A DNA stretch of 64,000 nt from Anaspis maculata (Eukaryota > Arthropoda > Insecta > Coleoptera > Scraptiidae), in contig OX421961.1 in assembly GCA_949128115.1 (NCBI GenBank), forward strand, positions 108,546,363 through 108,610,362, in the 5' to 3' direction. This document shows, piece by piece, positions 19,227 to 30,798 of the stretch (the first letter of the stretch is position 1; the number at the start of each line of letters is the position of its first letter). A program made the translations under genes and the position numbers. A model generated the notes under the pieces. It did no database searches. It saw only the letters and a list, made by a program, of their open reading frames with translations, and was not told the origin of the DNA.

Positions 19227-22200
19227 ATGGGTCGACGTCCCGCGAGATGGTATGTATCCTCATGGATAACCTGAAATCAGTTTATTGTTCGTTCTCGCAG
19301 AATTACCGTGCTCACCTGTTACTTCTCTCGTTTTAGTTACCGTTACTGCAAAAACAAACCCTACCCGAAGTCCCGGTTCTGTCGTGGTGTCCCCGACCCC
19401 AAAATTCGTATCTTCGATTTGGGCAAGAAGAAGGCGCCCGTGGACGACTTCCCGCTATGCGTCCATCTCGTCTCCGACGAGTATGAACAGCTGAGTTCGG
19501 AGGCTCTGGAAGCTGGACGTATCTGCTGCAACAAATATTTGGTGAAGAACTGCGGCAAGGATCAGTTCCACATACGTATGCGACTCCATCCTTTCCATGT
19601 CATCCGCATCAACAAGATGTTGTCCTGTGCCGGAGCTGACAGGTGGGTCTTGTAGTCATGTTGGTGTGCAGATTAGTTAGTAGCTAAGGGCTGGATTTCA
19701 AGTTGAAGATACGCCCCGCGCAAGTGTAGCATAAGTCCGGTCACTATGACAACATAACACAATCTGACGTGATGATTGGTTTATTGATGCCGTAAATGAG
19801 TGGTGCAATTTGCATCGCGGACTTGAAATTCAGCCCTAAGCCAAGAATCACCCTTCACAAGCTGGAGCTTATGCAGCTCCTTCCTTTTCTGGTTTGTGAT
19901 ATTGTACAGTTGTACTTAGCCAGATAATGGCACAATTTGCCTAAAATAGATATTTATGTAGCAAGGGCGCAAAGTCCCATCCCTTTTCAACTCACTTTTT
20001 AGTTTTATTTTATGTGTGGCAAGAAAATAAATCATTATAATCAATTATATTACAGTTACCCTGGTTACCTATGAATTTTCAAAGGTGGCTGTGTCTATGA
20101 TTTTTGGTTTCGCATATCCTATTGTCATTCTGTCAATTCCGTCTGAAGATTCGGACAAAAACAGTTACTTTACGCCCGCTTATGTGAATTGTGAATGTCT
20201 ATTTCACTCTTAATATACCGAGCGTTCATAAATTAAATGGGTCAAGGGTGCCTATGAGTTTGAAAACATCTGTCGGAACTAGCATCGTTCATTTGATGTC
20301 TGTAATTTTTTGGTTATCGTAATTTGTCAAACCAGTCGCAGTTTTCGTTTTTGGAACATTTTAAATGTGGTTTTCATGGCAGGGCACAAAACCCACATGA
20401 TCGAGGAGTATTTTTGAGCTTGAAGTATTCTCGTGCACTTATGGCAGATCAGAAATCAATAATATGGGACGTAACTTGTCAAAGTTTGACAAATTTATTA
20501 CAAAAGGATTACGCTAGTTTCGACAGACGTTTTTGAATCCACAGGCACCCTTGACCCATTTAATTTATGAACTCTCGGTACTTGATAAAAATGAGGAAAT
20601 ATCACACAGACACTTGAGATGTGCTTTGAGATGTGCTTTTGTAATTATATCCAAAACAGACCAAAGAAGTTAATCCATTGCAAGAGTTACCCTCTAGATG
20701 GCTTTGATTTTAACGTTACTAAAATACAATTACTTTCCCGGCCCACCCACGAACACGGAGGGAAAGTATTGTAATCGTGCAGAAAAAAAGTTTCGAGATT
20801 TCACCGGATATATCCGTTTTTTTACTTATGTTGGCGTTTGATTCATCAATTTTAGAGTGATTTTTTTTCGTCATTACAAACTCCAAAAATGAAAGTTGTT
20901 GCATATGGTATTTTTTTCTCAAATTGTATTGTTGTTGAGGTTGTGCCTGTCATTACAAAAGCTTTTCCAAAATATCCACAAAATGACTGGTTGAAAACGA
21001 TTTTAAATAATGACTTGCAATTTATGTGTAATCTTATCAATATGCTTACAAGCTTAAATTGTATCGCGTGGTAACACCACTTGTTAGGACATGACTTGCA
21101 TTCAGTGGACAATAAGAATAATGATTCAGTACCTTTCATCTGACTGCAGGACCCAAAACTCTGCAAACACGTATTTCTCCTCTTTTTTTGGAGCTCATCA
21201 GTGCAACGTTGTAATTTTCCAACTTGAATGGCTCGATTTTCTTCTCTGTCTGTGTTGAGATTTTTGACCAAAAATGACCTGAATAATGTTTTGCCGTCCA
21301 AAGTAGTTGCCGGTAGGTGTGTAGGTACCCTTACGTCAGAAAGCTTGATGGCAAAACATCAGGTCATTTTTGGACGAATTTGTTTTAGCCGGCCGTCCAG
21401 TTCCGACCGGCAGGTGAATGAGGGGTGTCCTATTAAAACGCCACCGGCTTCATTTCACATAACGTAATGGGGAAAAATAGATTTGGTTAGCATTATTGTT
21501 GGAAAATTCGATTTTTGGTCAATCCAGTCGCTTCAATCGATGTCGATTCAAGGTCGACCAATGCTCTCGCAAACGTAATAACGAAGATACAGGCCCTCGA
21601 GGTTGTTTTTTTCTCGTTTTTTTTTTGCATAACTTTAGAACTGTTGAGCCGATATTATTCAAATTTGGAACAAAGTTTATTAAAATAAATATCTATCGAG
21701 CAATGATAACGCATTTCATCAAACATTTTCAGGGGCGAAGATAATAGGGGGTACCTTTCTCCTTTTTCCTTTATTTTGCACCCCCCTGAATATTTTTGGA
21801 AATAGTTTCAATATTTGAATTGAACGTTCAACTTACAGAAAAAAAATACTCTTGCAAAATTTTGTTTTAAGGTTTCATTTTTGAGATATTTGGGTTTGAA
21901 ACTTCGGAAAACGTATCGAAGACACCACTTTCAAATGCCTTGAAAATTAAAATTCAAGAAAACTCAAGATTCCTCAAGTGGAACAAGAATTCCAGGTGTT
22001 TTAGGTTGACTATTCCACACAACATACTTCAGACCAATCAATACGTTTGAAACCTTCGAGTTGAACCAATGAAATTAGTTTTATACTGATAAAACACCAC
22101 CTTCGTACAGTTTTATACTGATAAAACTGTGCCTTCCTTTTTATAAATAAACATGATACTTGATTTAAAAAGTTCCTGAAAATCGTGCCTGCTATGAGCA

Positions 22201-25069
22201 TTTCAAGCGTCACCTACACACAGTGACACCGCTTCCAACTGTGGCAGTATTGCAATCGGTATATATACTCATCCCTTGTGTCCAACTAGAAGTGAGATGT
22301 AGTTTACTATATTTATGAAATACCACATTTAGGCAGTTTCTAATTCAAATAAGTAACAATAATTTTGATCTGCAACGATTATCCATGGACCATTGTGTAG
22401 TTTCTGTTTGTTATAATTGCCGCATTATTATTATTTTTGCCACAACGGCACCGTACGTCGCCGTAGGTTAGGCAGCCTAGGCCACCCCCCTGCACAGCTG
22501 ACACATTGACAATGACATCCGCAATCCGCGCGGGGCACAAAATCGCAGATTCAGCCACAAAAAGGACCTGTTCATCACTTCTGTAAGGTTATGGTTATAG
22601 TTTGCGGCCAATGTGATTTGGTTTTTTGAAAGGCAAAGCTTTGGAAGACGTTTTTACGTTGAAAAGCACAATAATAATTGAAATATCAGCTGTTCGTTAG
22701 ATTGTAAGTGTACTTGATTTCCGAAGCAACTTGATTGAATTAGCATGACCTCATGACGGTGTCACAACGCCAAAAAACAAGTCTTTTTTTTGATATGGGG
22801 TAGATTGGGGATCAAAACGTTTTTATATTTTGATAAATTTCACGTTTTGTGGAATATTCTCCGCAAATACCACTCAAGCTATACGAGTTTTATCAAAATT
22901 TTCGAACTGTTTCTCAAGCTTTGTTTTCATGAAGCAATTCAACTCGTGCAAATGGTCACTTTATTATCAAAGACAAAAACCCTCCAGCTACGCTGTCGGG
23001 TTTTTTTCAGATAATAAAGTGACCATTTCACACTCGGTGAATTTCTTGAAAACAAAGCTTTCGAGATAGTTCGAAAATTTTATCGATAAAACTCATAGCT
23101 CTTGTGGTATTACATACGATAAACCTTCATTTTGGCTGAAAAACATGAAGTTTGAAAAAAAAAAATTGGGCCCTAGAAAGTGGCGATTTTGAGATGTTTT
23201 CCAATGTTTCAATCCCAGATATCTTTTAAACGAAGCCTGTAATCAAAATTTTGCAAGAGTAACGTTTTTCTTTAAATTGAACGTAGAATTCTAAAATTGA
23301 GACCCTTTCCAAAAATATTCAGGGGGGGTGAAAAATAGGGGAAAAGGGGGAAGATATCCCCTATTATCTTCGCCCCTAAAAATGTTTGATGAAATGCGTT
23401 ATCATTGTTCAATAGAGACCTATTTAAGTTAACTTTGGTTCGAATTTGAATGAAATCGGTTGAACGGTTCAAAAGTTAAAAAAAAAACAACTTTTTTCAA
23501 AAACCTACTTTGAAGGCCTGTATCTCCGCTATTACGTTTGCGAGGTTATTTTTATATGGAAAGTCGCCTTATTTTTCAATTTTCCATCTCCCTGTAAATG
23601 TTGCGTTAATTTCGGGACACCTGCAGATAGACTGTGTGCATGACCTTGAGCTGTCAGGGCGTAAGACACAGAGCCCACGGTGGTGAAAATAAGAACGTCT
23701 TGTGGCGATCTTTGACAGCAGACAGCTGGCAGACGACAGCTTTGACGTGGTTGTTCCAACTTGTTTTGACATCAGAGATGACATTATTTATTTCTCGTCA
23801 ATTTGTTGGTTGGGCATGTTGTGATGGAGCCACCACGTAAAGGAAATTTAAAATGTTTAATAAAATGTTATTAGTTGACACGAGCGCCATCTAGTGAGAT
23901 GTTCGCTAACTAAGTCGCTCCCACAACAGTTTCACATTCCGCGGCGGCGCTACATGTCATGCACGTAGCCCATAGGTTGCCTCATCCAGTTTATGCGTGA
24001 CGTCACAAGATACCCTCAGAAAACTTGATTTTGGCTGAAACTGATGTCGCTTTTTTCATTTGACATTTCAAATCTTATTTGGACCAAAATGCATCAAAAC
24101 CTTGAACTGGACGAGAAATGGCTGATGAGCATTCTACGATTGGTGGTTTTGAAAAGAATTTGGCATGTTTTTATTCATCAAAACACTATTTGAAACGCCA
24201 AACTGTCAAACTTAAAACAAGCTGGGCTGGGACTCTGTGTTAGTGTCGCTAGCTACTTATCGCCACGAAGCGATAGTTTCGTCCTACGCGCAGTAGTAAC
24301 TGAGCGGCTTGTTTATAGTTCGACAGTTTGACGTTTCAAATCGTGCTTTGATGAATAAAAACATGCCTTTTTTTTTTCAAAATCATCAATCGTTGAATGA
24401 ATGCTCATCAACAATCATTTCTCGTCCAGTTCAGAATTTTGATTAATTTTGGTCCCAATAGACTCGAAATGTCAAACGAAAGAAGCAACATCAGTTTCAG
24501 CTAAAATCAAGTTTTCGGAGGGTATCTTGTGACATCACGCATAAACTGAATGAGGCAATCCATAGTAAAAAATAACGTCGACCAGCCTTGGCACGGGAGT
24601 ATGTGATCTCAACTAAATACTTTTTGTCTCGCCTTCCCGAGTACACTTGATCAAAAACAAGTGCGTGCTTGTTCAGCGCTCACTTCCCCCAGAAACTTTG
24701 CTGTTCTGTTGCTGATGAATGATGCGTTGTTGCAGGCTCCAAACCGGAATGAGAGGTGCTTTCGGCAAGCCCCAAGGCACCGTCGCCCGTGTCCGCATCG
24801 GACAGCCCATCATGAGCGTCCGTTCCAGCGACCGCTACAAGGCGCAAGTCATCGAGGCTCTGCGTCGTGCCAAGTTCAAGTTCCCCGGACGTCAGAAGAT
24901 CCACGTTTCCAAGAAGTGGGGCTTCACCAAGTACGACCGCGATGTCTTTGAAGACCTGAAGGAACAAGGCCGTCTGGCTCCCGATGGTTGCAACGTGCAG
25001 TACAGGCCCGAACACGGACCTCTCGCGGCATGGAAGAAAGTACAGGATCAGGACGCCCTTAAGGAATAA
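19227..25069 (+). CDS. RpL10: 60S ribosomal protein L10 (uL16)
   Basis: Large-subunit ribosomal protein uL16 (QM homologue), which sits near the peptidyl-transferase centre and is loaded late in 60S maturation. Coding exons 19227-19249, 19337-19642 and 24736-25069, all GT-AG, give 220 residues, against about 214-219 in animals. The N-terminus is [18 protein letters not shown]; the C-terminal exon holds [13 protein letters not shown] and [17 protein letters not shown] non-coding first exon probably ends at 19087 before GTAAGT, just after a pyrimidine-rich CTTTCG run suggestive of a TOP-type 5' end. The ATG is six bases into the second exon. The last intron is 5.1 kb, unusually long for a ribosomal protein gene, and holds several foldbacks. 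An AATAAA overlaps the stop (25065-25070) and a second is at 25108. The gene faces APEH tail to tail. Confidence 0.96.
20218..20578. mobile_element. 361-bp TA-flanked palindromic MITE
   Basis: Ends CCGAGCGTTCATAAATTAAA and its near complement ending GAACTCTCGG, flanked by TA on both sides (20216-20217, 20579-20580), as in Tc1/mariner-type MITEs. Arms run inward through GGGTCAAGGGTGCC. Relatives are nested inside the large foldback at 60775-62631 (61346, 61459, 61893 and 62060). Confidence 0.8.
21565..23552. repeat. 2-kb foldback in RpL10 intron 3
   Basis: The outer arms share CGCAAACGTAATA / TATTACGTTTGCG, then GATACAGGCC/GGCCTGTATC, AATGCGTTATCATTG-type and CTTGCAAAATTTTG-type words in opposite order. 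Arms are about 400 bp at roughly 80-85% similarity by eye. The spacer contains a second hairpin (22860-23115). Internal words match the foldback at 44900-45936, so both belong to one family. Confidence 0.75.
22860..23115. repeat. Inner hairpin of the 21.6-23.6 kb foldback
   Basis: Inverted pairs include ACCACTCAAGCTATACGAGTT against AACTCATAGCTCTTGTGGT, AATTTTCGAACT/AGTTCGAAAATTTT, and AATGGTCACTTTATTATC/GATAATAAAGTGACCATT around a short loop with CTCCAGCTACGCTG. Confidence 0.7.
23971..24565. repeat. 0.6-kb foldback
   Basis: The left arm begins CATAGGTTGCCTCATCCAGT and the right arm ends with the complement of that word (GAGGCAATCCATAG). Both carry TTTATGCGTGAYGTCACAAG and GTTTCAGC-type words in opposite order, with CATGTTTTTATTCATCAAA near the centre. 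Lies in the last RpL10 intron, about 170 bp before exon 4. Confidence 0.75.
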
Positions 25070-25211
25070 AGCATTTGCTATTTTTATTTCTTGATTAAAA
25101 ACTACAAAATAAAAAACACTTTTTCTTAATCCAAATTTTGTAATTATTCATTGAGCAGTTTCACACTTTATTCATATTCAAAATGCAGCAGCAAGACTCC
25201 TGTATAGCCGT

Positions 25212-28200
25212 TCACAAACGATATTTCTCGATCCAAAGAACGCTGTTGATCACGTTATCCATTTCATGAGGAATCAAGCCCAAGGGATGATTGTCTTCAT
25301 ACAAATTCATCCTACAATAAGAGACAGTTGAGAAAACTGCAGTGAGAAATAGGAAAAGCTATTTGATACAAAAAGACCACTTTACAAAAATAACAATGAG
25401 ATGGAGGACAGGTGGTAACAGACCCACCCACAGACAGACAAGACAGGCACACAAACTGACACACAGACATCATTCTGGAAATGGTCCTAATGGACCTCAA
25501 AATGGATATATCCGGCGAAATCTCGAAGCTTTTTTCTGCACGATTACAATACTTTCCCTTCCATGTTGGTGGGGGGGCCGGGAAAGTGAAAAATGGTTTT
25601 TAGTAAAGTGGTTCTTTTGTGTGGAATAGCTCTTATGTGGTTCAATGAGGGGCAAACTGCTGTCCAACAACAAACCTGACTGTTGCGCCATTAGCTCTGA
25701 GGCGATGGTAATAATCCAGTCCTTGAACGGCGGGAACTCGCAAATCTTTGGATCCGATTTGCAGAAGAGTGGGAGCTTTTACTTTGTGAGCGTGCTCGAT
25801 AGGAGACGCTTTTCTCATTTTGGCGAAGGCTTCGTCGTCGACTTGACCCACCTGCGTGAACGTATATCCGGCTTCTACCGCGGACCAATCGGGAATGTCG
25901 GAAATGGTGTTCATGGTGGCGACATCTATGACGGGATTGCGTGCCACGACGCACTTGAATTTGTCGGGGTACTTTCCACTCAGGTAAGTGACCAGGAACC
26001 CACCGTGCGAACCGCCAACAAGAACCAAGCTGTCCGGGTTGAGGAACGGGTACTTTTTCAGCGCAATGTCTGTAGCTAGAACACAATCGGCAACGTCCGT
26101 GTTTCCTACGTTGCCGAGCAGGCAATCGACGCTGTTTTGTCCGGTGCCGATGGATCCGCGATAATTGACCAGCAATGCTGCGTAGCCCATCGACAGAAAC
26201 ATCGAAGTTTCCAGGGCCAAGTTGTTGGCGAAAGCACTGTGAGGGCCGCCGTGCGGAAAAACGATCAGAGTTGTCGACTTGTCCGCTCCTGATTTTGGTC
26301 CCAGAAAAATGGCGGTAGAATTTTCTGAAACATCACCAGAAATCCAGTTCATACGAGTTTGATTAGGTATTGAACAACTTACTGACAGCCTCATCAGTGT
26401 TTTGCTGCACCTCCAAATAATCGTAAGTGCACTTCTCTAAACCGCTTACAATTTCACTAGTTGTGAGTTCTATCCAGTTGACTGAAGATTCAGAATCTTT
26501 GGGCGGTAGTTTACCAATCGCTAATTTGTCTTGCATCAGGAAATTGCGACGGTTTACCAGCACTACGTCGTTTAGAACGTCCAGGACAATTTGACTTCCG
26601 TTGTTGTATTCCAATTCAGTTATTCTTCCAGATTCTATACATGACAAAATTATGCTACACAGCCGCACAACGTACCTACTAAATTTCTCAATATTGTCGG
26701 AAATGACAATTTGAACTTGGGATTCACCCGGTATGTCTCGGTGTAACCGACTTACGGCGCACCCGATACAGTAAATATAAGTACGTTGTACCCTATGGTT
26801 GTACCTCTCGCATCGCAATGATCCGGGAACGCAAAGTTGCAATTTTTGCAAAGATGAGCGGAATCACCACATCCGGCACAATCTACACCGTCCACCGACC
26901 TCCATGGAAAAATCCAAAGGAGAGGTGAAGAAGGAACCGAGGTGATAAAACCTCTGGAGACAAAAAGAAAGGTCTCTTTTTGGTCGAGGCTGATGGTGTG
27001 GTGGTTGTGCGAGACTGCGGTTCGTTGCGATGTTCGGGGTCGACGGGATGTTGTGTATAATGTAAGTACTTTAGTCATTCAATTATTATACTCCGTTCAT
27101 TTTCGATGATCTTTAATGTTTAATAAACGTCTCAAACGTTCCCCTTGCTGGATTATTTGCGCCACTTATTAGAATACCGAAATGTACTAAAAAGCCAAGC
27201 GAGTGGAGTGAAATCCTATGCCACCCAGCTAGAGGCAACGATCGTCCGGTATTCGGGCATATCAGAATGTCCCAGATAGAAGCCATGAAAAGGTAAGACG
27301 ACGGTGACCTTTGACAATATCATGAACGTGATTGAAATTTTCATCCGTTTCCGAGCGAAATAGCTTAAACCAGTTCAATTGTTGATTTGGATATAACCTG
27401 CCGTTGAAAAAACGGATTGAATTAACGGACACCGATGTTTCGACACTCCCATGTCTCCTCAACGTGGCTAATTCCATTAGAGATCATTGAATAAAAGCAA
27501 GAGAGAAACAATAAATCCGGGAAATGGCGACAAAAATAAAGTAGACGTGGAATCGGATTGTCAGACCCTGTCCTTACCAATGTCAATGACGTAAGAATTC
27601 ATGGTGTTCTTCTGATTGGTAGATAGAACTACCCTGCTACCACTAGCAAAACAGCGTCTAGAAAATCCAGTATTGTACAGTCCATAAAATGCAGTTCCAT
27701 TAGAAGTCTGTGACTCACTTTCAACGATATCGACAACAACGCTTGGCAGAGACTACAAAAACAACAAAATTATGTGCAAACGCACTAAACAGTCGACTGT
27801 TTTGACTATTACAGTTTTCTTGAGCGGTAAATCAGTCTTGACAAGGGATAGAGCAGAAGCATGAGGGCCACCTGCTGGTCTCTGCATCCAGATCAGAGTC
27901 TTCCCATCAGGAGTAACCGTTGGCGACTTCACAGACTTATTTACCAAAGCCAGGGGCACTGAAAATTTTAACGTATATTTTTTTACATACCTAGTGCAGA
28001 GTAATTCAAACTTATTGACGCCACAGGAATTTCATTCAGCGAAGGCTAGATAGGTACATCTGAAAAAATGTTTTGACGTCGGAAACATCAATCTAGTCCA
28101 CCTACATTCATATAAAAATTGATTTTAAAAGTCCAGGAGTCGATGAGAACATGGACTAATTTTCTTGGTGAGCAAATTTTAGAAGACTGGATTAAATACC

Positions 28201-30798
28201 TATAATAGCTGCTTGAAAGTTGTTTGATACATGTAAAAATATTAAAAATAAATGGAAACGTTTTATTTATACATATACCGTTGTTTTCTTATTTTCAGTA
28301 GAATGAATTTTTTGAGCCAAAATAAAGTGACAAGCTGGAGCGCTGGGAAGATACAGCTGATGGGGCCGCTGATACTTTCGCTCAAAAACTTTGCAGATGC
28401 CATCAGCCGTAGCCTCCCAGCTTGTCACTTAATTTTTGCCCCAAAAAATCATTCTACTGAATTTAAAACGTGAACGACATACAGTCACATAGTCTCGGTT
28501 TTCAGAGAGACAGCCATGAAAAAAATCACCAACTCATTTGTGTCTTGTGTGGGTTCTGTCAGAATGACAGATGTAATTTATTGTTATTTGTGTTATTCCT
28601 TATTCCATTGTTCTATATTTCTAAGTCGCAAATAAATTATAGGTAAGGTATATTAATTCTCGTGGATATTCAAGAAAATGAGACAATAATTAAATACTAT
28701 TTACGACATGGAATATGGATATGAATATGATATGAAACGGCAATACTTGGGAAACATTTGCCATTTTGACAGAATGAATACAATCAAGTTAGGTACTTAT
28801 TTTTTCTATGGACATCTCTCCCCTCTAGAAAAGAAACTAAGGCCAAGTATTGCCCGTTCCCCTTCTGTATTTGCAAAAGTCCTAGTTCTGTATTTGCAAC
28901 GTGAATGGGTAATATAGAGCGTTGAAGAAAATTTCACTCAAGTCGCTTATGATTTCCGAAAATCTGGTGTAAAAATGTGGCTAGTGAGTGATGACCCATG
29001 GAGTGATCAGACCAGTGGTTACTATGAGATGAAATTTTCTTGAATCTATAGGTCGCGGGAGCAAAAATGGCGTCCTAAAAATGGGTACATGGTATAATGT
29101 TATTTTCACTAGTACCTACTTGTGATAACAGTTTTCTTCAGTTGTAAAGTTGTAATAAATATATATGAATAAATAATATTGAACAATTGTCGCTTTATCA
29201 AAAAAATGAATGTGTTAAACAAGCGAATCTCTACAGCAGTACCTTGGCACCCCATCATGCGCAAGTGCGGGCAAGAACCTGGCAAGTGGCGCTTTCGTTG
29301 TGCTGGCAGGAGCTGCTCAGGGAATATCACTAGACAAAGAAAAAAGATCCAGCTTGGCCGTGATTGGCGTATGTATCTACTTCTCTATCTAGTGATCTAC
29401 CCGGAGCAGCTCCTGGCGCAAAACGAAAGCGGCTAAGAAGCGCGGAAATGCGCAATGCGCTGTTGCCACGTCAGGCATATTTGAAACGTTGCCATAGCGG
29501 GTGCCAAGGTGACGGTTATGTTCTCGCGACCTATACAATGCATATTATGCAGGGCGTCTCAAAATTGGCCCAGCAATTAATTCAAGGTGATGTTTCAGGA
29601 ATGCCACAAAAATGTTGATTTTTAAGGTCCTCTATTTTATAGGGGCATGGTGGGGAGAAAGGCTAACACGCCAAAAGGTCCATGCCGAAAATGTTGCTGA
29701 TTCCCTACCTGTTCCAACATAGAGTACAGATCTCTAACAACCACCAACATCCATGAGGTCGGCACAATCGTTAAAATTCTATGTTATGCGACACATGACG
29801 CGCCCTTGCATTTAGGAAGACTTAAGCCAAGACTCCCAGAGACAGAGAGCACAGTAGACTGTCGCGTTAGTCATTGCACTGAGCTTCTCCTGTAGAGTAT
29901 CTATTTCTGAATGGAATGGCTGGAGCGTCAAGTTTGAATCACCCTATTGTCATTAGGCACAGCACTAACCAAAATTTCCATTGAAATCGAGGCTGAAAAT
30001 GGTGCTAGGCCTGTTTGAGCAATAAATCAAGCCAAGTTTCCTTGGCTCTGTGTAGTATCCAACTCCAATTATGGAAGCGCCATCTGGTGAGTACACCACT
30101 TGGGCCGGGCAAACATTATCAGGTACCCCACTCAAGATTTCAATTTTATCACTAGCTACATCATACTGAGCAATTATCGACTTCTTCTTCCCAACTAATT
30201 GTTCACCCCAATCCTGTCTGTACAAATACTCCTCTCCCTTGGTCTTTTTTTCTTCTTCTGATTCGCTTTTTTCCTTTTCCACCTTCCCAATTCTTTTATA
30301 AAACGGCTCGGATTTTGGCACTTTCAGCTCTGCAATGTAGAGCACTCTCTTCTCGTCCGGCGACCAGCGAAACGTGCCAAATTCACCATCGGTGTAGACG
30401 TTCCCATGCAAATCTGCAGCATTCAAATCGATAATTCTAGTCAAATTGTTATTCTGCCAAATTTCCAAGTACTGTTTCTCATTCAAGTCCCGCAGCACAG
30501 CCCGGTACTTTTCAGAAGCCGAAACTGCTGCTAGTAGCCTGGAAATGGTGCATTAGCTTCAGAGTGAATGTCTTGAAAGTAAATAATACTCAGTGCTGAT
30601 ATCAATTGGTATGAATTCATCTATCTTCTTAAAATCTGAGGCTATTGTTATGGTTTTTAAGAATTTGGTGTTTTTGCCTCTTTCCAAATTTCTCTGGTTC
30701 CATACTGACGCCACAGAGCTGTTGTTGTTGGACAGTTTTGCCCCTACCAAGTTTGGAATTTGTGCTAGATTTTTATAGACGGTAACAACATCATCAAC
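25212..30798 (-). CDS. APEH: Acylaminoacyl-peptidase, first coding exon not found
   Basis: Serine peptidase of family S9C, which removes N-acylated amino acids from blocked peptides in the cytosol. Exons (minus): 30798-30590, 30538-29970, 27958-27813, 27752-27578, 26715-26680, 26634-26383, 26324-25676, 25311-25212; all phases fit and total 711 residues, against 732 in human. Exons 1-4 are the beta-propeller, with landmarks LLAAVSASEKYRAVLRD, FGTFRWSPDEKRVLYIAE and GLIYCSNRPSTIFSLD. The hydrolase domain has FPHGGPHSAF (oxyanion region), nucleophile GGSHGGF, Asp in GSKDLRVP and His in EDNHPLG in the separate 100-nt last exon. The 36-nt exon at 26680-26715 has a weak acceptor and is the least certain; it follows an 862-bp intron. 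The acceptor at 30799 is phase 0, and the start codon lies upstream on an exon I could not identify. A polyadenylation signal lies at 25172-25167. Confidence 0.92.
26716..27577. other. APEH intron with unrecognised repeat-like sequence
   Basis: 862-bp intron. The minus strand has an open frame (27078-26752) with a Cys/His cluster CAGCGDSAHLCKNC, and another (27477-27262) with SVNSIRFFNGRLYPN. Neither joins the APEH frame convincingly. They look like fragments of an inserted repeat, but I cannot name a family. Confidence 0.4.
28294..28461. repeat. 168-bp hairpin MITE, family shared with 62.8 kb
   Basis: Ends TTCAGTAGAATGA... and ...TCATTCTACTGAA, arms continuing as TTTTGAGCCAAAATAAAGTG and its near complement, with GACAAGCTGG / CCAGCTTGTC further in. 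A second copy (62771-62911) shares ends, arms and the loop word GCCATCAGCCGTA. It lies in the intron between APEH exons at 27958 and 29970. Confidence 0.8.
29640..29830 (-). mobile_element. Fragment of the env-type SINE family
   Basis: Shares with 11066-11220 the ordered words TGTTCCAACA, ACAACCACCAACATC, GGTCGGCAC and ATGCGACACA, then GCGC and TTGCATTTAG. The tRNA-like head and A-rich tail are eroded. Lies in an APEH intron. Confidence 0.65.

Noticed and set aside
25691..26125. 144-codon frames on both strands over the APEH hydrolase exon
   Set aside because: Shadow frames of the genuine minus-strand APEH exon.
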